Shown piece after piece: positions 50,698-58,515 of a stretch of DNA of 64,000 nt (position 1 is its first letter; every line of letters starts with the position of its first letter). The stretch comes from Streptomyces sp. MH60 (GTDB lineage: Bacteria > Actinomycetota > Actinomycetes > Streptomycetales > Streptomycetaceae), in the NCBI RefSeq assembly GCF_002939385.1, contig NZ_MULI01000025.1, forward strand, positions 1 to 64,000, given 5' to 3'. The translations under genes and the position numbers were made by a program. The notes below the pieces were generated by a model, which was not told where the DNA came from, did no database searches, and saw only the letters and a list, made by a program, of their open reading frames with translations.

Positions 50698-51774
50698 TTG
50701 CCCGCAGCACGCCCCGCCGGCCCCCGGCGACTCCTCCTTTCCCGCCGTGCCCTGCGCGGTCCCGTCCTGCTCCTGTCCGGCGCCCTGCTGGTGTCCGGCT
50801 GCGGGTCCGGCGCGGGCACCGACGACCCGGCCGCCCGGGCCGACGCGGCCGGTTACCCGCGCACCGTCCGTGACTGCGGGCGCGACGTCCGGGTCGACGC
50901 GCCGCCGCGCCGGGCCGTCTCCCTCAACCAGGGCACCACCGAGATCCTGCTCTCGCTCGGGCTCGCCGACCGCCTGGCGGGCACCGCCACCTGGACCGAC
51001 CCGGTCATGAAGGGACTGGAGAAGGCGAACGCCGGCGTCCCCCGGCTCGCCGACGACATGCCGTCCTTCGAGACGGTCCTGGACGCCGAACCCGACTTCG
51101 TCGCCGCCTCCTTCGCCTCCACCCTCGGCACCGGCGGCGTGGCCACCCGCGAACGGTTCACGGAACTCGGCGTACCCGCCTACCTGTCGCCGTCCGACTG
51201 CGCCGGCAAGGACAACAGCGGCGACGGCGACGGGGTCCGGAACGAGCCCCTCACCATGGACACCGTCTACGGCGAAGTCCGGGACCTGGCCCGCCTCTTC
51301 GACGTCGAGCAGCGCGGCGAGGAACTCGTCGCCGAACTCGAGTCCAGGGTCGACAAGGCGACCTCCGGCATCGACGCCTCCGGCGTCACCCTCATGTACT
51401 GGTTCGCCAACTCCACCTCCCCCTACCTGGCGGGCTGCTGCGGCGCCCCCGGCGTCATCACCCGCGCGGTCGGCGCCGAGAACGCCATGGACGACACCCA
51501 CGCGGAGTGGCCGCAGGTCGGCTGGGAGACCGTCGCCGACCGGGACCCCGACGTCCTGGTCCTCGGCGACCTCACCCGCAAGTCGCAGACGGCCGAGACG
51601 GCCGCGAAGAAGATCGAGTTCCTGGAGTCCAACCCCGTGACCAGGAACATGACCGCCGTCCGCGAGAAACGCTACGTGCTGCTCAGCGGGCAGGCCATGA
51701 ACCCCACCATCCGTACCGTCGAGGGCGTGGAACAGGTGGCGGCGGCCCTGCGCGAGTTCGGGCTCGCCAAGTGA
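50698..51774 (+). CDS. Substrate-binding lipoprotein of a cobalamin-type ABC importer (BtuF-like)
   Basis: This 358-residue family 3 periplasmic-binding-type lipoprotein has an N-terminal signal with lipobox LVSGC. The two lobes are joined by a long helix (family III fold); YPRTVRDCGRDVRVDAPPRR is the typical start of the mature domain. TTG 50698 was chosen because AGAGGA lies 8 bases before it. It sits downstream of a cobalamin riboswitch, so cobalamin or a corrinoid is the likely ligand rather than a siderophore. Its stop overlaps the permease start (GTGA). Confidence 0.88.
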   Translation: MPAARPAGPRRLLLSRRALRGPVLLLSGALLVSGCGSGAGTDDPAARADAAGYPRTVRDCGRDVRVDAPPRRAVSLNQGTTEILLSLGLADRLAGTATWTDPVMKGLEKANAGVPRLADDMPSFETVLDAEPDFVAASFASTLGTGGVATRERFTELGVPAYLSPSDCAGKDNSGDGDGVRNEPLTMDTVYGEVRDLARLFDVEQRGEELVAELESRVDKATSGIDASGVTLMYWFANSTSPYLAGCCGAPGVITRAVGAENAMDDTHAEWPQVGWETVADRDPDVLVLGDLTRKSQTAETAAKKIEFLESNPVTRNMTAVREKRYVLLSGQAMNPTIRTVEGVEQVAAALREFGLAK

Positions 51775-52832
51775 CGTCCGCGAGCCGGACGGCGCCCGTC
51801 TCCGGCATACGCGCGCCGCGTAGCGCCCTCGTGTGGGCGGCGGCCGGGACCGTCGCCCTGTGCGTCTCCGTGGCCGTCGCCGTCACCATCGGACCGGCGG
51901 ACATCGGTGTCGCCGACGTGTGGTCCGTGATCGCCGCCCACCTCGGCGCCGGCACCGACGCCGGGGACGTGTCCCCGATCCGCGCCGGCATCGTCTGGGA
52001 CCTGCGGCTGCCCCGCACCCTCCTGGCCGCGGTGTGCGGAGCGGGACTCGCCGTGTGCGGGGCCGTCCTCCAGTCCCTGCTGCGCAACCCGCTCGCCGAC
52101 CCCTTCGTCCTCGGCGTCTCCTCCGGCGCCTCGACCGGCGCCGTCCTGGTCGTCGTGCTCGGCGTGGGCGGCGGCGCGCTGTCCGTCCCCGGCGGGGCGT
52201 TCATCGGCGCGGTCTGCTCCTTCGCGCTGGTGATGCTGCTCAGCCACAGCCTCGGCGGCACCACGGACCGGGTGGTGCTCGCGGGCGTGGCGGCGATGCA
52301 GCTGTTCTCGGCGCTCACCTCCTTCGTGGTCATGACCGCCGCCGACGCCGAGACCACCCGCGGCGTGCTGTTCTGGCTGCTCGGCTCGCTCGGCGGCGCG
52401 GGCTGGAGCGACGTGTGGACCGGCACGGCCGTCCTGCTGCTGGTCCTGGCCGTCTGCCTCGGTCACGCCAGGACGCTGGACGCCTTCGCCTTCGGCCAGG
52501 ACGCGGCGGCCGCGCTCGGCGTCCACGTGGCCCGCACCCGGTTGGTGCTGCTGTGCGCCACCGCCCTGCTCACCGCCGCCCTGGTCGCCTCGGCCGGCGC
52601 GATCGGCTTCGTCGGGCTGGTGCTGCCGCACGCGGTACGGGCGCTCACCGGTCCCGGACACGCCCGGCTGCTGCCGGTCTGCGCGCTCGCCGGTGCCGTG
52701 TTCCTGGTGTGGGTCGACACCCTGGCCCGTACCGTCCTCGCACCCCAGGAGGTCCCGGTGGGAGTGGTGACCTCGCTGATCGGCGTACCGGCCTTCGTGC
52801 TCGTGCTGTACCGCACGCGGAGGACACGGTGA
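51771..52832 (+). CDS. BtuC/FecCD-family ABC permease
   Basis: The protein has 353 residues and about ten membrane helices. The signature LRLPRTLLAAVCGAGLAVCG and IGFVGLVLPHAVRALTG are typical of BtuC/FecCD permeases. It is the channel of the cobalamin-type importer, coupled to the binding protein and the ATPase through 4-base overlaps on both sides. Confidence 0.92.
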   Translation: MTSASRTAPVSGIRAPRSALVWAAAGTVALCVSVAVAVTIGPADIGVADVWSVIAAHLGAGTDAGDVSPIRAGIVWDLRLPRTLLAAVCGAGLAVCGAVLQSLLRNPLADPFVLGVSSGASTGAVLVVVLGVGGGALSVPGGAFIGAVCSFALVMLLSHSLGGTTDRVVLAGVAAMQLFSALTSFVVMTAADAETTRGVLFWLLGSLGGAGWSDVWTGTAVLLLVLAVCLGHARTLDAFAFGQDAAAALGVHVARTRLVLLCATALLTAALVASAGAIGFVGLVLPHAVRALTGPGHARLLPVCALAGAVFLVWVDTLARTVLAPQEVPVGVVTSLIGVPAFVLVLYRTRRTR

Positions 52833-53602
52833 CCCTGAACGCCGAGCGGGTCTCCCGCACCGCCGGTGGCCGGCTGATCCTGGACGGCGTCGACCTGAGC
52901 CCGCGCGACGGCGCCATGACGGGCCTGCTCGGCCCCAACGGCTCCGGCAAGTCCACCCTGCTGCGGCTGCTCGCCGGCGTACTCTCCCCGACCTCCGGCC
53001 GCGTCACCCTCGACGGACGCCCCCTGGACCGGGTGGGCCGCCGGGACGTCGCCCGGCGCGTGGCCGTGGTGGAGCAGCAGACGGACACGCAGGTGGAACT
53101 GACGGTCCGGGACGTCGTCCGGCTCGGCCGCATCCCGCACCGCCGCGCCTGGTCACCGGCGTCGGCGGCCGACGAGGAGGCGGTCACGGACGCCCTGGAC
53201 CGCACCGAACTGACGGGTCAGGCCGACCGCCTCTGGCACACCCTCTCCGGTGGCGAACGCCAGCGCGTGCAGATCGCCCGCGCCCTCGCCCAGGAGCCGC
53301 GTGAACTCCTGCTCGACGAACCGACCAACCACCTCGACATCCAGCACCAGCTGGACGTGCTGGCCCTCGTCGCCGCCCTGCCGGTCACCAGCGTGGTCGC
53401 GCTGCACGACCTCAACCTCGCCGCGATGTACTGCGACCACCTCGTCGTCCTCTCGGAGGGACGGGTCGTGGCCTGCGGCGAACCGACGGAGGTCCTGACG
53501 ACGGACCTGGTCGCGAAGGTCTACCGGGTCGACGCCGAGATCACCCGCGCCGGTCCGGCAGGCCGCCCGCACGTGCGCTTCCTGGGCACACTGCCGCGCT
53601 AG
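52829..53602 (+). CDS. ATP-binding protein of the cobalamin-type ABC importer (BtuD/FecE-like)
   Basis: The protein has 257 residues. Walker A GPNGSGKST, signature LSGGERQRV, Walker B RELLLDEPTNHLD and a switch His in VVALHDLNL are all intact. It drives the importer with the genes upstream. The GTG at 52829 overlaps the permease stop. Confidence 0.92.
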   Translation: MTLNAERVSRTAGGRLILDGVDLSPRDGAMTGLLGPNGSGKSTLLRLLAGVLSPTSGRVTLDGRPLDRVGRRDVARRVAVVEQQTDTQVELTVRDVVRLGRIPHRRAWSPASAADEEAVTDALDRTELTGQADRLWHTLSGGERQRVQIARALAQEPRELLLDEPTNHLDIQHQLDVLALVAALPVTSVVALHDLNLAAMYCDHLVVLSEGRVVACGEPTEVLTTDLVAKVYRVDAEITRAGPAGRPHVRFLGTLPR

Positions 53603-53635
53603 GAGCCCGTGCGAGCGGTCACCCGGAGCGGGCTC
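53603..53635 (+). terminator. Small stem-loop after the importer operon
   Basis: GAGCCCG (53603-53609) pairs with CGGGCTC (53629-53635) just after the stop of the importer ATPase gene. It would end that transcript before the converging gene. Confidence 0.5.
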
Positions 53636-53646
53636 AGCCGGCCGGC

Positions 53647-54102
53647 TCAGTCGTCCATCAGACCGGCGGCGAGCGTGGCCCCCAGTTCCCAGCAGGCCCG
53701 CAGGTCGGCCCTGCCGGGCTCACCGGCCACGTTCACCGCGGGCGCCGCGTGCTGCCAGCCGAGGCCGGTCGTGACCGACTCGATGCCGCGCACCGCGCCC
53801 GTGGTGTCACTGCCCCCGTGCACGTAGTAGCCGAAGGGGCGGCCCCGCGTCTCGTCCAGGCAGGGGTAGTAGACCTGGTCGAAGAAGTGCTTGAGCGCAC
53901 CCGACATGTAGCCCAGGTTGGCCGGGGTGCCCAGCAGGAAGCCGTCCGCCTCCAGCACGTCGACGGCCGTGGCCGCCAGGGCCGCCCGCCGGACCACCCG
54001 TACCCCTTCGATCTCGGGCGCGGTCGCCCCGGACACGACGGACTCCAGCATCGCCTGGCAGTTCGGCGACGGCGTGTGATGCACGATCAGCAAAGTGGCC
54101 AC
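53647..54102 (-). CDS. Flavodoxin-like / NAD(P)H-dependent FMN oxidoreductase
   Basis: The protein has 151 residues. It has the flavodoxin-like phosphate-binding loop HHTPSPNCQAML and the FMN-contact block GFLLGTPANLGYMSGALKHF. PFGYYVHGGSDT near residue 100 is the second FMN loop. Enzymes of this type reduce quinones or carry electrons. The GTG at 54102 is the first good in-frame start. It is downstream of the ABC-F gene, same strand, 78 bp away. Confidence 0.85.
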   Translation of the reverse strand: MATLLIVHHTPSPNCQAMLESVVSGATAPEIEGVRVVRRAALAATAVDVLEADGFLLGTPANLGYMSGALKHFFDQVYYPCLDETRGRPFGYYVHGGSDTTGAVRGIESVTTGLGWQHAAPAVNVAGEPGRADLRACWELGATLAAGLMDD

Positions 54103-54180
54103 ACCGGCAGCCTGCCGCGCGGCACCCGCCAACCGCAAACGGACCCCACGGCACCCGGGGGTCCGCCCCCGGCCCGCGCC

Positions 54181-55815
54181 CTACTCCTCGGTCGCCGCCG
54201 TCTCCGTCAGCTCGCCGTCCGCCAGCCGCAGCCAGCGGTCGACGCCGATCTCACGCAGGAACCGCCGGTCGTGACTGACGACCACGAACGCACCCCGGTA
54301 GGAGTTCAGGGCGCTTTCCAGCTGGCCCACGCCGACCAGGTCGAGGTTGTTCGTCGGCTCGTCCAGGAGCAGCAGGTGCGGGGCCGGTTCCGCGCACAGG
54401 ACGCAGGCCAGCGTGGCCCGCAGCCGCTCGCCGCCGGAGAGCAGGCCGACGGGCAGATGGGCGCGGGCACCCCGGAAGAGGAAGCGCGCGAGGAGGTTCA
54501 TCCGCTCGGCCTCCGGACGGTGAGGGGCGTAGGCGGCGAAGTTCTCGGCGACGGTGCGCTCCTCGTCCAGCAGGTCGAGCCGCTGGGAGAGGTACGCGAC
54601 GCGCCCGTCGGCGCGCCTGAGGTCGCCGCCCTCCGGCTCCAGGTCGCCGTTGAACAGCCGCAGCAGCGTACTCTTGCCCGCGCCGTTGGACCCGGTCAGC
54701 GCGATCCGCTCGGGCCCCCGGACCGTCAGGTCGACGCCCGCTGCGGCGAACACCTCCCGCTCACCGAGCCGGATCCGCAGCCCCTGACCGAGGAAGAGGG
54801 TGCGTCCCGCGGGGACGTCGGTCTCCGGCAGGTCCAGCGTGATGCGCTGTTCCTCGCGCAGTGAGCGCTCCGCCTCGTCCAGCCGTGCCCTCGCCTCACC
54901 GACCCGGCTGGCGTGGGTCTGGCCCGCCCGGCCCGCGGACTCCTGGGCCCCGCGCTTCATGGTGCCCGCGAAGATGCGGGGGAGCCCGGCGTTCTTGAGG
55001 TTGCGGGCGGCGTTGCTCGCGCGGCGGTCGGCGCGCTCGCGGGCCTGCTGCAATTCCCGCTTCTCCCGCTTCAACTCCTGTTCGGCGTTGCGGACGTTCT
55101 TCTCGGCGACCTCCTGCTCGGCGCGGACGGCCTCCTCGTACGCGGTGAAGTTGCCGCCGTAGAGGCGCAGTTCGCCGCGGTCGAGTTCGGCGATGCGCTC
55201 CATGCGGTCGAGCAGCTCCCGGTCGTGGCTGACCAGCAGCAGACAGCCGTTGTAGTCCGTGAGCACGTCGTGGAGTCTGCTCCGGGCGGCCGCGTCGAGG
55301 TTGTTGGTGGGCTCGTCGAGCAGCAGTACGTCGGGCCGCTTCAGCAACTGGGCGGCGAGTCCGAGGGAGACGACCTGACCGCCGCTGAGCGTGCGGAGCC
55401 GCCGGTCCAGGGCGAGGTCGCCCAGGCCCAGGCGGTCGAGCTGGGCGCGGGTGCGTTCCTCGATGTCCCAGTCGTCGCCGATGGCCGTGAAGTGCTCCTC
55501 GGCCACGTCCCCGGACTCGACGGCGTCGATGGCCCGAATCACGGCGTCGACACCGAGGACCTCGGCGACGGTCAGGTTCCCCGTCAGGGGGAGGGTCTGC
55601 GGCAGATGGCCGAGGACTCCGGAGACCGTCACGGAGCCCGCGGTGGGCCGCAGCTCCCCGGCGATCAGTTTGAGCAGGGTGGACTTGCCGGCCCCGTTGG
55701 GGGCCACGAGACCCGTGCGGCCCGCGCCCACGGTGAACGACAGGTCCTCGAAGACCGGGGTGTCGTCGGGCCAGGAGAAGGACAGGTGGGAGCAGCGCAG
55801 GACGGCGTCGGACAT
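54181..55815 (-). CDS. ABC-F family ATP-binding protein (antibiotic-resistance type)
   Basis: The protein has 544 residues. Two complete ATPase domains: the first with VAPNGAGKST, LSGGQVVSLG and LLLDEPTNNLD, the second with LTGSNGAGKST, LSGGERLRA and LLLDEPTNNLD. A long charged linker of about 80 residues joins them (VAEKNVRNAEQELKREKREL). There is no membrane domain. ABC-F proteins act on ribosomes to displace drugs. The ATG at 55815 follows GAGG. The 5' region of about 160 bp contains a short upstream reading frame and a T-rich segment. Confidence 0.9.
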   Translation of the reverse strand: MSDAVLRCSHLSFSWPDDTPVFEDLSFTVGAGRTGLVAPNGAGKSTLLKLIAGELRPTAGSVTVSGVLGHLPQTLPLTGNLTVAEVLGVDAVIRAIDAVESGDVAEEHFTAIGDDWDIEERTRAQLDRLGLGDLALDRRLRTLSGGQVVSLGLAAQLLKRPDVLLLDEPTNNLDAAARSRLHDVLTDYNGCLLLVSHDRELLDRMERIAELDRGELRLYGGNFTAYEEAVRAEQEVAEKNVRNAEQELKREKRELQQARERADRRASNAARNLKNAGLPRIFAGTMKRGAQESAGRAGQTHASRVGEARARLDEAERSLREEQRITLDLPETDVPAGRTLFLGQGLRIRLGEREVFAAAGVDLTVRGPERIALTGSNGAGKSTLLRLFNGDLEPEGGDLRRADGRVAYLSQRLDLLDEERTVAENFAAYAPHRPEAERMNLLARFLFRGARAHLPVGLLSGGERLRATLACVLCAEPAPHLLLLDEPTNNLDLVGVGQLESALNSYRGAFVVVSHDRRFLREIGVDRWLRLADGELTETAATEE

Positions 55816-55949
55816 GGAGACGACCTCGTGGAGCTGAGGGGCAGGGAACAGACCTCTGCCCGGGAAGGAAGACAGGGAAAAGGGAACGACGAAGGGGCCA
55901 CTGCGTCGGCGCTCGAAAAACGCCCGCTGCGGCCTACCGGGACCGGATC

Positions 55950-55979
55950 TCACCCGGAGATGTCGTCGTCACCCACCAT
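55950..55979 (-). CDS. Possible 9-codon leader peptide upstream of the ABC-F gene
   Basis: AGGAG lies 8 bases before an ATG at 55979, which reads MVGDDDISG and a stop at 55950. About 35 bases later the minus strand has GGGCGTTTTTCGAGCGCC, a GC segment with a T-run. This is the layout of translation-controlled attenuators known for some ABC-F resistance genes. Peptide and attenuator are inferred; it could be chance. Confidence 0.45.
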   Translation of the reverse strand: MVGDDDISG

Positions 55980-56217
55980 GTCCACGACTCCTCACTGCAC
56001 GATCAACGTCCGCACCAGCCTAACAGCCGGGCTGTTGCCGCACCGGTCCGGTGCCGCGTCGGACGAGGCGGGCGGCGCCGCCGCGGAACCGGTGGTCCGG
56101 CCGTCGCGAGGGCCCGGACGAACAGCTCGGAGGGCACCGTCCGCCCCGAGCGGCATGCCGTCCCTCACCCCCCTCAGGCCGGCATGCTCAGCAGCGCGAT
56201 CGGGTCGGAGGTGTGAG

Positions 56218-56400
56218 GTGGCCCTGGGTGATCAGGATTCCTTCGCCGCCGTGTACGACGCGGTGGCGGGATCCGTGCTCGGGGTCGCCCGAACTGGGTC
56301 CTGACCCTGGCCGAAACCGGCGGGCCGTGGACCGGGTGCGGTCGCTGGAGGCGGCCGCGGCCCGGGACCACAAGGCCGCCCTGCTCCGATCAGCTGCTCG
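56218..56400 (+). pseudogene. Decayed remnant of an ECF sigma factor gene (SigK-like)
   Basis: Three pieces of an ECF sigma factor can be read, each in a different frame. The N-terminal piece is VALGDQDSFAAVYDAVAGSV (56218 on, then a stop). WVLTLA follows at 56295, and RNRRAVDRVRSLEAAAARDH near 56315. In intact proteins the first piece lies in region 2 and the second and third lie next to each other, so there is a large internal deletion plus a frameshift. No start-to-stop frame connects them. The surrounding 55980-56668 holds no other gene that I can support. Confidence 0.65.
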
Positions 56401-56668
56401 AGATCGGGGCCGCGCGGCCCGCGGATTGGTCGAAGCCCTGGGAAGCCTTGGCGACCTCGCCCGACGCACACCCTGCCACGGGTACAGTGGCCACCGTTCG
56501 CGTTCGATCGGGCTCCATGGGAGCGGGAGGACCGGGAGGACCGGAAGGTGAGGTTGATGACCGTGCACGACGCCGTCCTTCGCGGTGCCCGGATCTCCCT
56601 CGCGCCCCGAGCGGCGGCCTGACCCCGCATCCCACGAACGCACACCTGAAAAGGACTCCAGTCCCGTC

Positions 56669-57187
56669 ATGTCTTCTTCTCGTTCCTGGACCACCCGCGC
56701 CGAGACCGGCGCCGACGTCCCCGCCATCCGGGACATCGTCCGCACCGCCTTCCCCACCCCTGAGGAAGCCGCCCTCGTCGACGCGCTGCGCGCCGACCCC
56801 GGGGCGTGGATCGAGGGCCTGTCCCTCGTCGCGGTGGACGACGCCGACCGCCCGGTCGGCCACGCCCTGCTGACCCGCTGCCACATCGGGGACAGCCCCG
56901 CGCTGTGCCTGGCACCCGTCGCCGTCCGGCCCGCGTACCAGAACACCGGTGCCGGTACGGCCGCCGTCCGGGCCGCGCTCGCCGCCGCCGAGCGCCTCGG
57001 CGAGCACCATGTCGTCGTCCTCGGGCACCCGGAGTACTACCCCCGCTTCGGCTTCGCCCGCGCTTCCGCCCACGGCATCGGACTGACCATCGACGTCCCG
57101 GACGAGGCACTGATGGCCCTCACCCTGGACGCCGCCCACCCGCTGCCCGCCGGCACCGTCCGCTACGCGGCACCGTTCGGCATCTGA
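56669..57187 (+). CDS. GNAT-family N-acetyltransferase
   Basis: A 172-residue acetyltransferase of the GNAT fold. The acetyl-CoA binding segment is LAPVAVRPAYQNTGAGTAAV and the partner strand is HHVVVLGHPEYYPRFGFARA. It resembles YhbS-type proteins. The substrate is unknown. The ATG at 56669 was used; a ribosome site is weak (AAAAGGA about 13 bases upstream). Confidence 0.85.
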   Translation: MSSSRSWTTRAETGADVPAIRDIVRTAFPTPEEAALVDALRADPGAWIEGLSLVAVDDADRPVGHALLTRCHIGDSPALCLAPVAVRPAYQNTGAGTAAVRAALAAAERLGEHHVVVLGHPEYYPRFGFARASAHGIGLTIDVPDEALMALTLDAAHPLPAGTVRYAAPFGI

Positions 57188-57200
57188 CCCGACACTCCGT

Positions 57201-57229
57201 GTGGCGGCGGGAGGCTCTTCCGCCGCCAC
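57201..57229 (+). terminator. Stem-loop terminator after the GNAT gene
   Basis: GTGGCGGCGG (57201-57210) pairs perfectly with CCGCCGCCAC (57220-57229) 14 bases after the GNAT stop. Confidence 0.7.
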
Positions 57230-57286
57230 CCGGCATTTCCTCGGCCCAACCCCTTGACCCGACGCCCGCGGTCCTTCACATTGCTT

Positions 57287-57316
57287 GTTAATGCGCATTA
57301 GGTAATGCGCATTAAC
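57287..57316. promoter_or_regulatory. Double palindromic operator of the LacI regulator
   Basis: TAATGCGCATTA, a perfect 12-bp palindrome, occurs twice (57289-57300 and 57303-57314) with GG between. The two copies together form a 30-bp near-perfect palindrome (57287-57316). It lies 44 bp before the LacI-family gene, a clear place for autoregulation and control of the operon. Confidence 0.85.
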
Positions 57317-57359
57317 AGCTTTACGCGACGGAGCGACGGAGCGACGGAGAGGAGTGGTG

Positions 57360-58469
57360 GTGGCGAAGGAAGCCGCAGGGCGGGCGAGGCCGGGGAGGAC
57401 CCCCGCGCCGGCCGGCCGGCGGGCCCGGCCGAGGCAGGCGGAGGTGGCCAGGCTCGCCGGTGTCTCCCAGGCGACGGTGTCCCTGGTGCTGTCCGGCCGC
57501 GACATCGCGACGGGCCGGCCGATCTCGGCGGAGACCCGCGCGAAGGTCCTGGACGCCGCCCACAGCCTCGGCTACGTCCCCGACCCGGCCGCCAGCCGGC
57601 TCGCCGCCGCCCGCAACAATCTGCTCGGCGTCTTCAGCTTCACCGCGACCTTCCCGACCGACGTCCGGCACTCGTACTACCCGTTCCTCGTCGGCGTGGA
57701 GCAGGAAGCCGCCGCGCAGGGCTACGACCTGGTGCTGTTCACCGGGTCGAGCACCGGAGGAGCGGGCGCCGGGGGAGCCGGCGCGCTCAACCGCGTACGG
57801 CTGGCGGACGGTTGCCTCTTCCTGGGCCGCCACGCCCCCGCGGACGAACTGCGCCGACTGGTCGCCGACGACTTCCCCGTCGTCCACGTCGGCCGGCGCG
57901 ACGAGCCCGAGGGCCTCGCCTGGGTGGGTGCCGACTACGTCAGCGCCAGCCGCGAGGTCGTCACCGCGCTCGCCGGGCTCGGCCACCGGCGCGTCCTCCT
58001 CGTCCGCGAGGACGACGACGCCCCCGCCTCCACCGACCGCGAACGCGGCTTCCTCGACGGGCTCACGGACAGCGGCCTGCCCGCCGGTCCCGACGCCGTG
58101 TTCCGCTCCGGCGACCCGCGCGGCGACCTCACCGCCGACCGGGTCCGCGCCTGGGTGGCCGCCGGCGTCACCGCGTTCGTCGCCGAGGAGACCGACACCG
58201 GCGCCGCCTGGCGGGCCCTGCGCGCCGCCGTCGACGAGGCGGGTCTGGACTGTCCCGGCCAGGTGTCGCTCGCGCTGCTCGGCAGCCCGCCCGCCGACCT
58301 CGCCGACGAACCCGCGCCGATGGGCTTCGACATCCCGCGCCCCGCGCTGGGCGCCGAGGTCGTACGGCTGCTCGCCGCCCGCATCGCCGGCGGCCCCGCC
58401 GAGGGCACCCTCGTCGCCTGCGCCTTCAGGCCCGGCGCGACCGCGGGCCCACCCCCGGCCGCCCCCTGA
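57360..58469 (+). CDS. LacI-family transcriptional regulator
   Basis: The protein has 369 residues. The N-terminal helix-turn-helix is at about 25-45 (QAEVARLAGVSQATVSLVLS), followed by the hinge region ending in a typical VPDPAASRLAAARNNLLGVF. A periplasmic-binding-like sensor follows. It normally represses its own operon until an inducer binds. Three overlapping GTGs exist; the one at 57360 has the best spacing from GAGAGGAG. The gene is first in an operon with the oxidoreductase and hydantoinase. Confidence 0.88.
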   Translation: MAKEAAGRARPGRTPAPAGRRARPRQAEVARLAGVSQATVSLVLSGRDIATGRPISAETRAKVLDAAHSLGYVPDPAASRLAAARNNLLGVFSFTATFPTDVRHSYYPFLVGVEQEAAAQGYDLVLFTGSSTGGAGAGGAGALNRVRLADGCLFLGRHAPADELRRLVADDFPVVHVGRRDEPEGLAWVGADYVSASREVVTALAGLGHRRVLLVREDDDAPASTDRERGFLDGLTDSGLPAGPDAVFRSGDPRGDLTADRVRAWVAAGVTAFVAEETDTGAAWRALRAAVDEAGLDCPGQVSLALLGSPPADLADEPAPMGFDIPRPALGAEVVRLLAARIAGGPAEGTLVACAFRPGATAGPPPAAP

Positions 58470-58515
58470 ACCACCCCGCCCACAGCACCGACCGCACCAC
58501 CTAAGGAGCAGCAGC

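Noticed and set aside
56401..56668. Possible extra gene between the sigma remnant and the GNAT gene
   Set aside because: Frames here have no family match, no ribosome site and mixed codon use.
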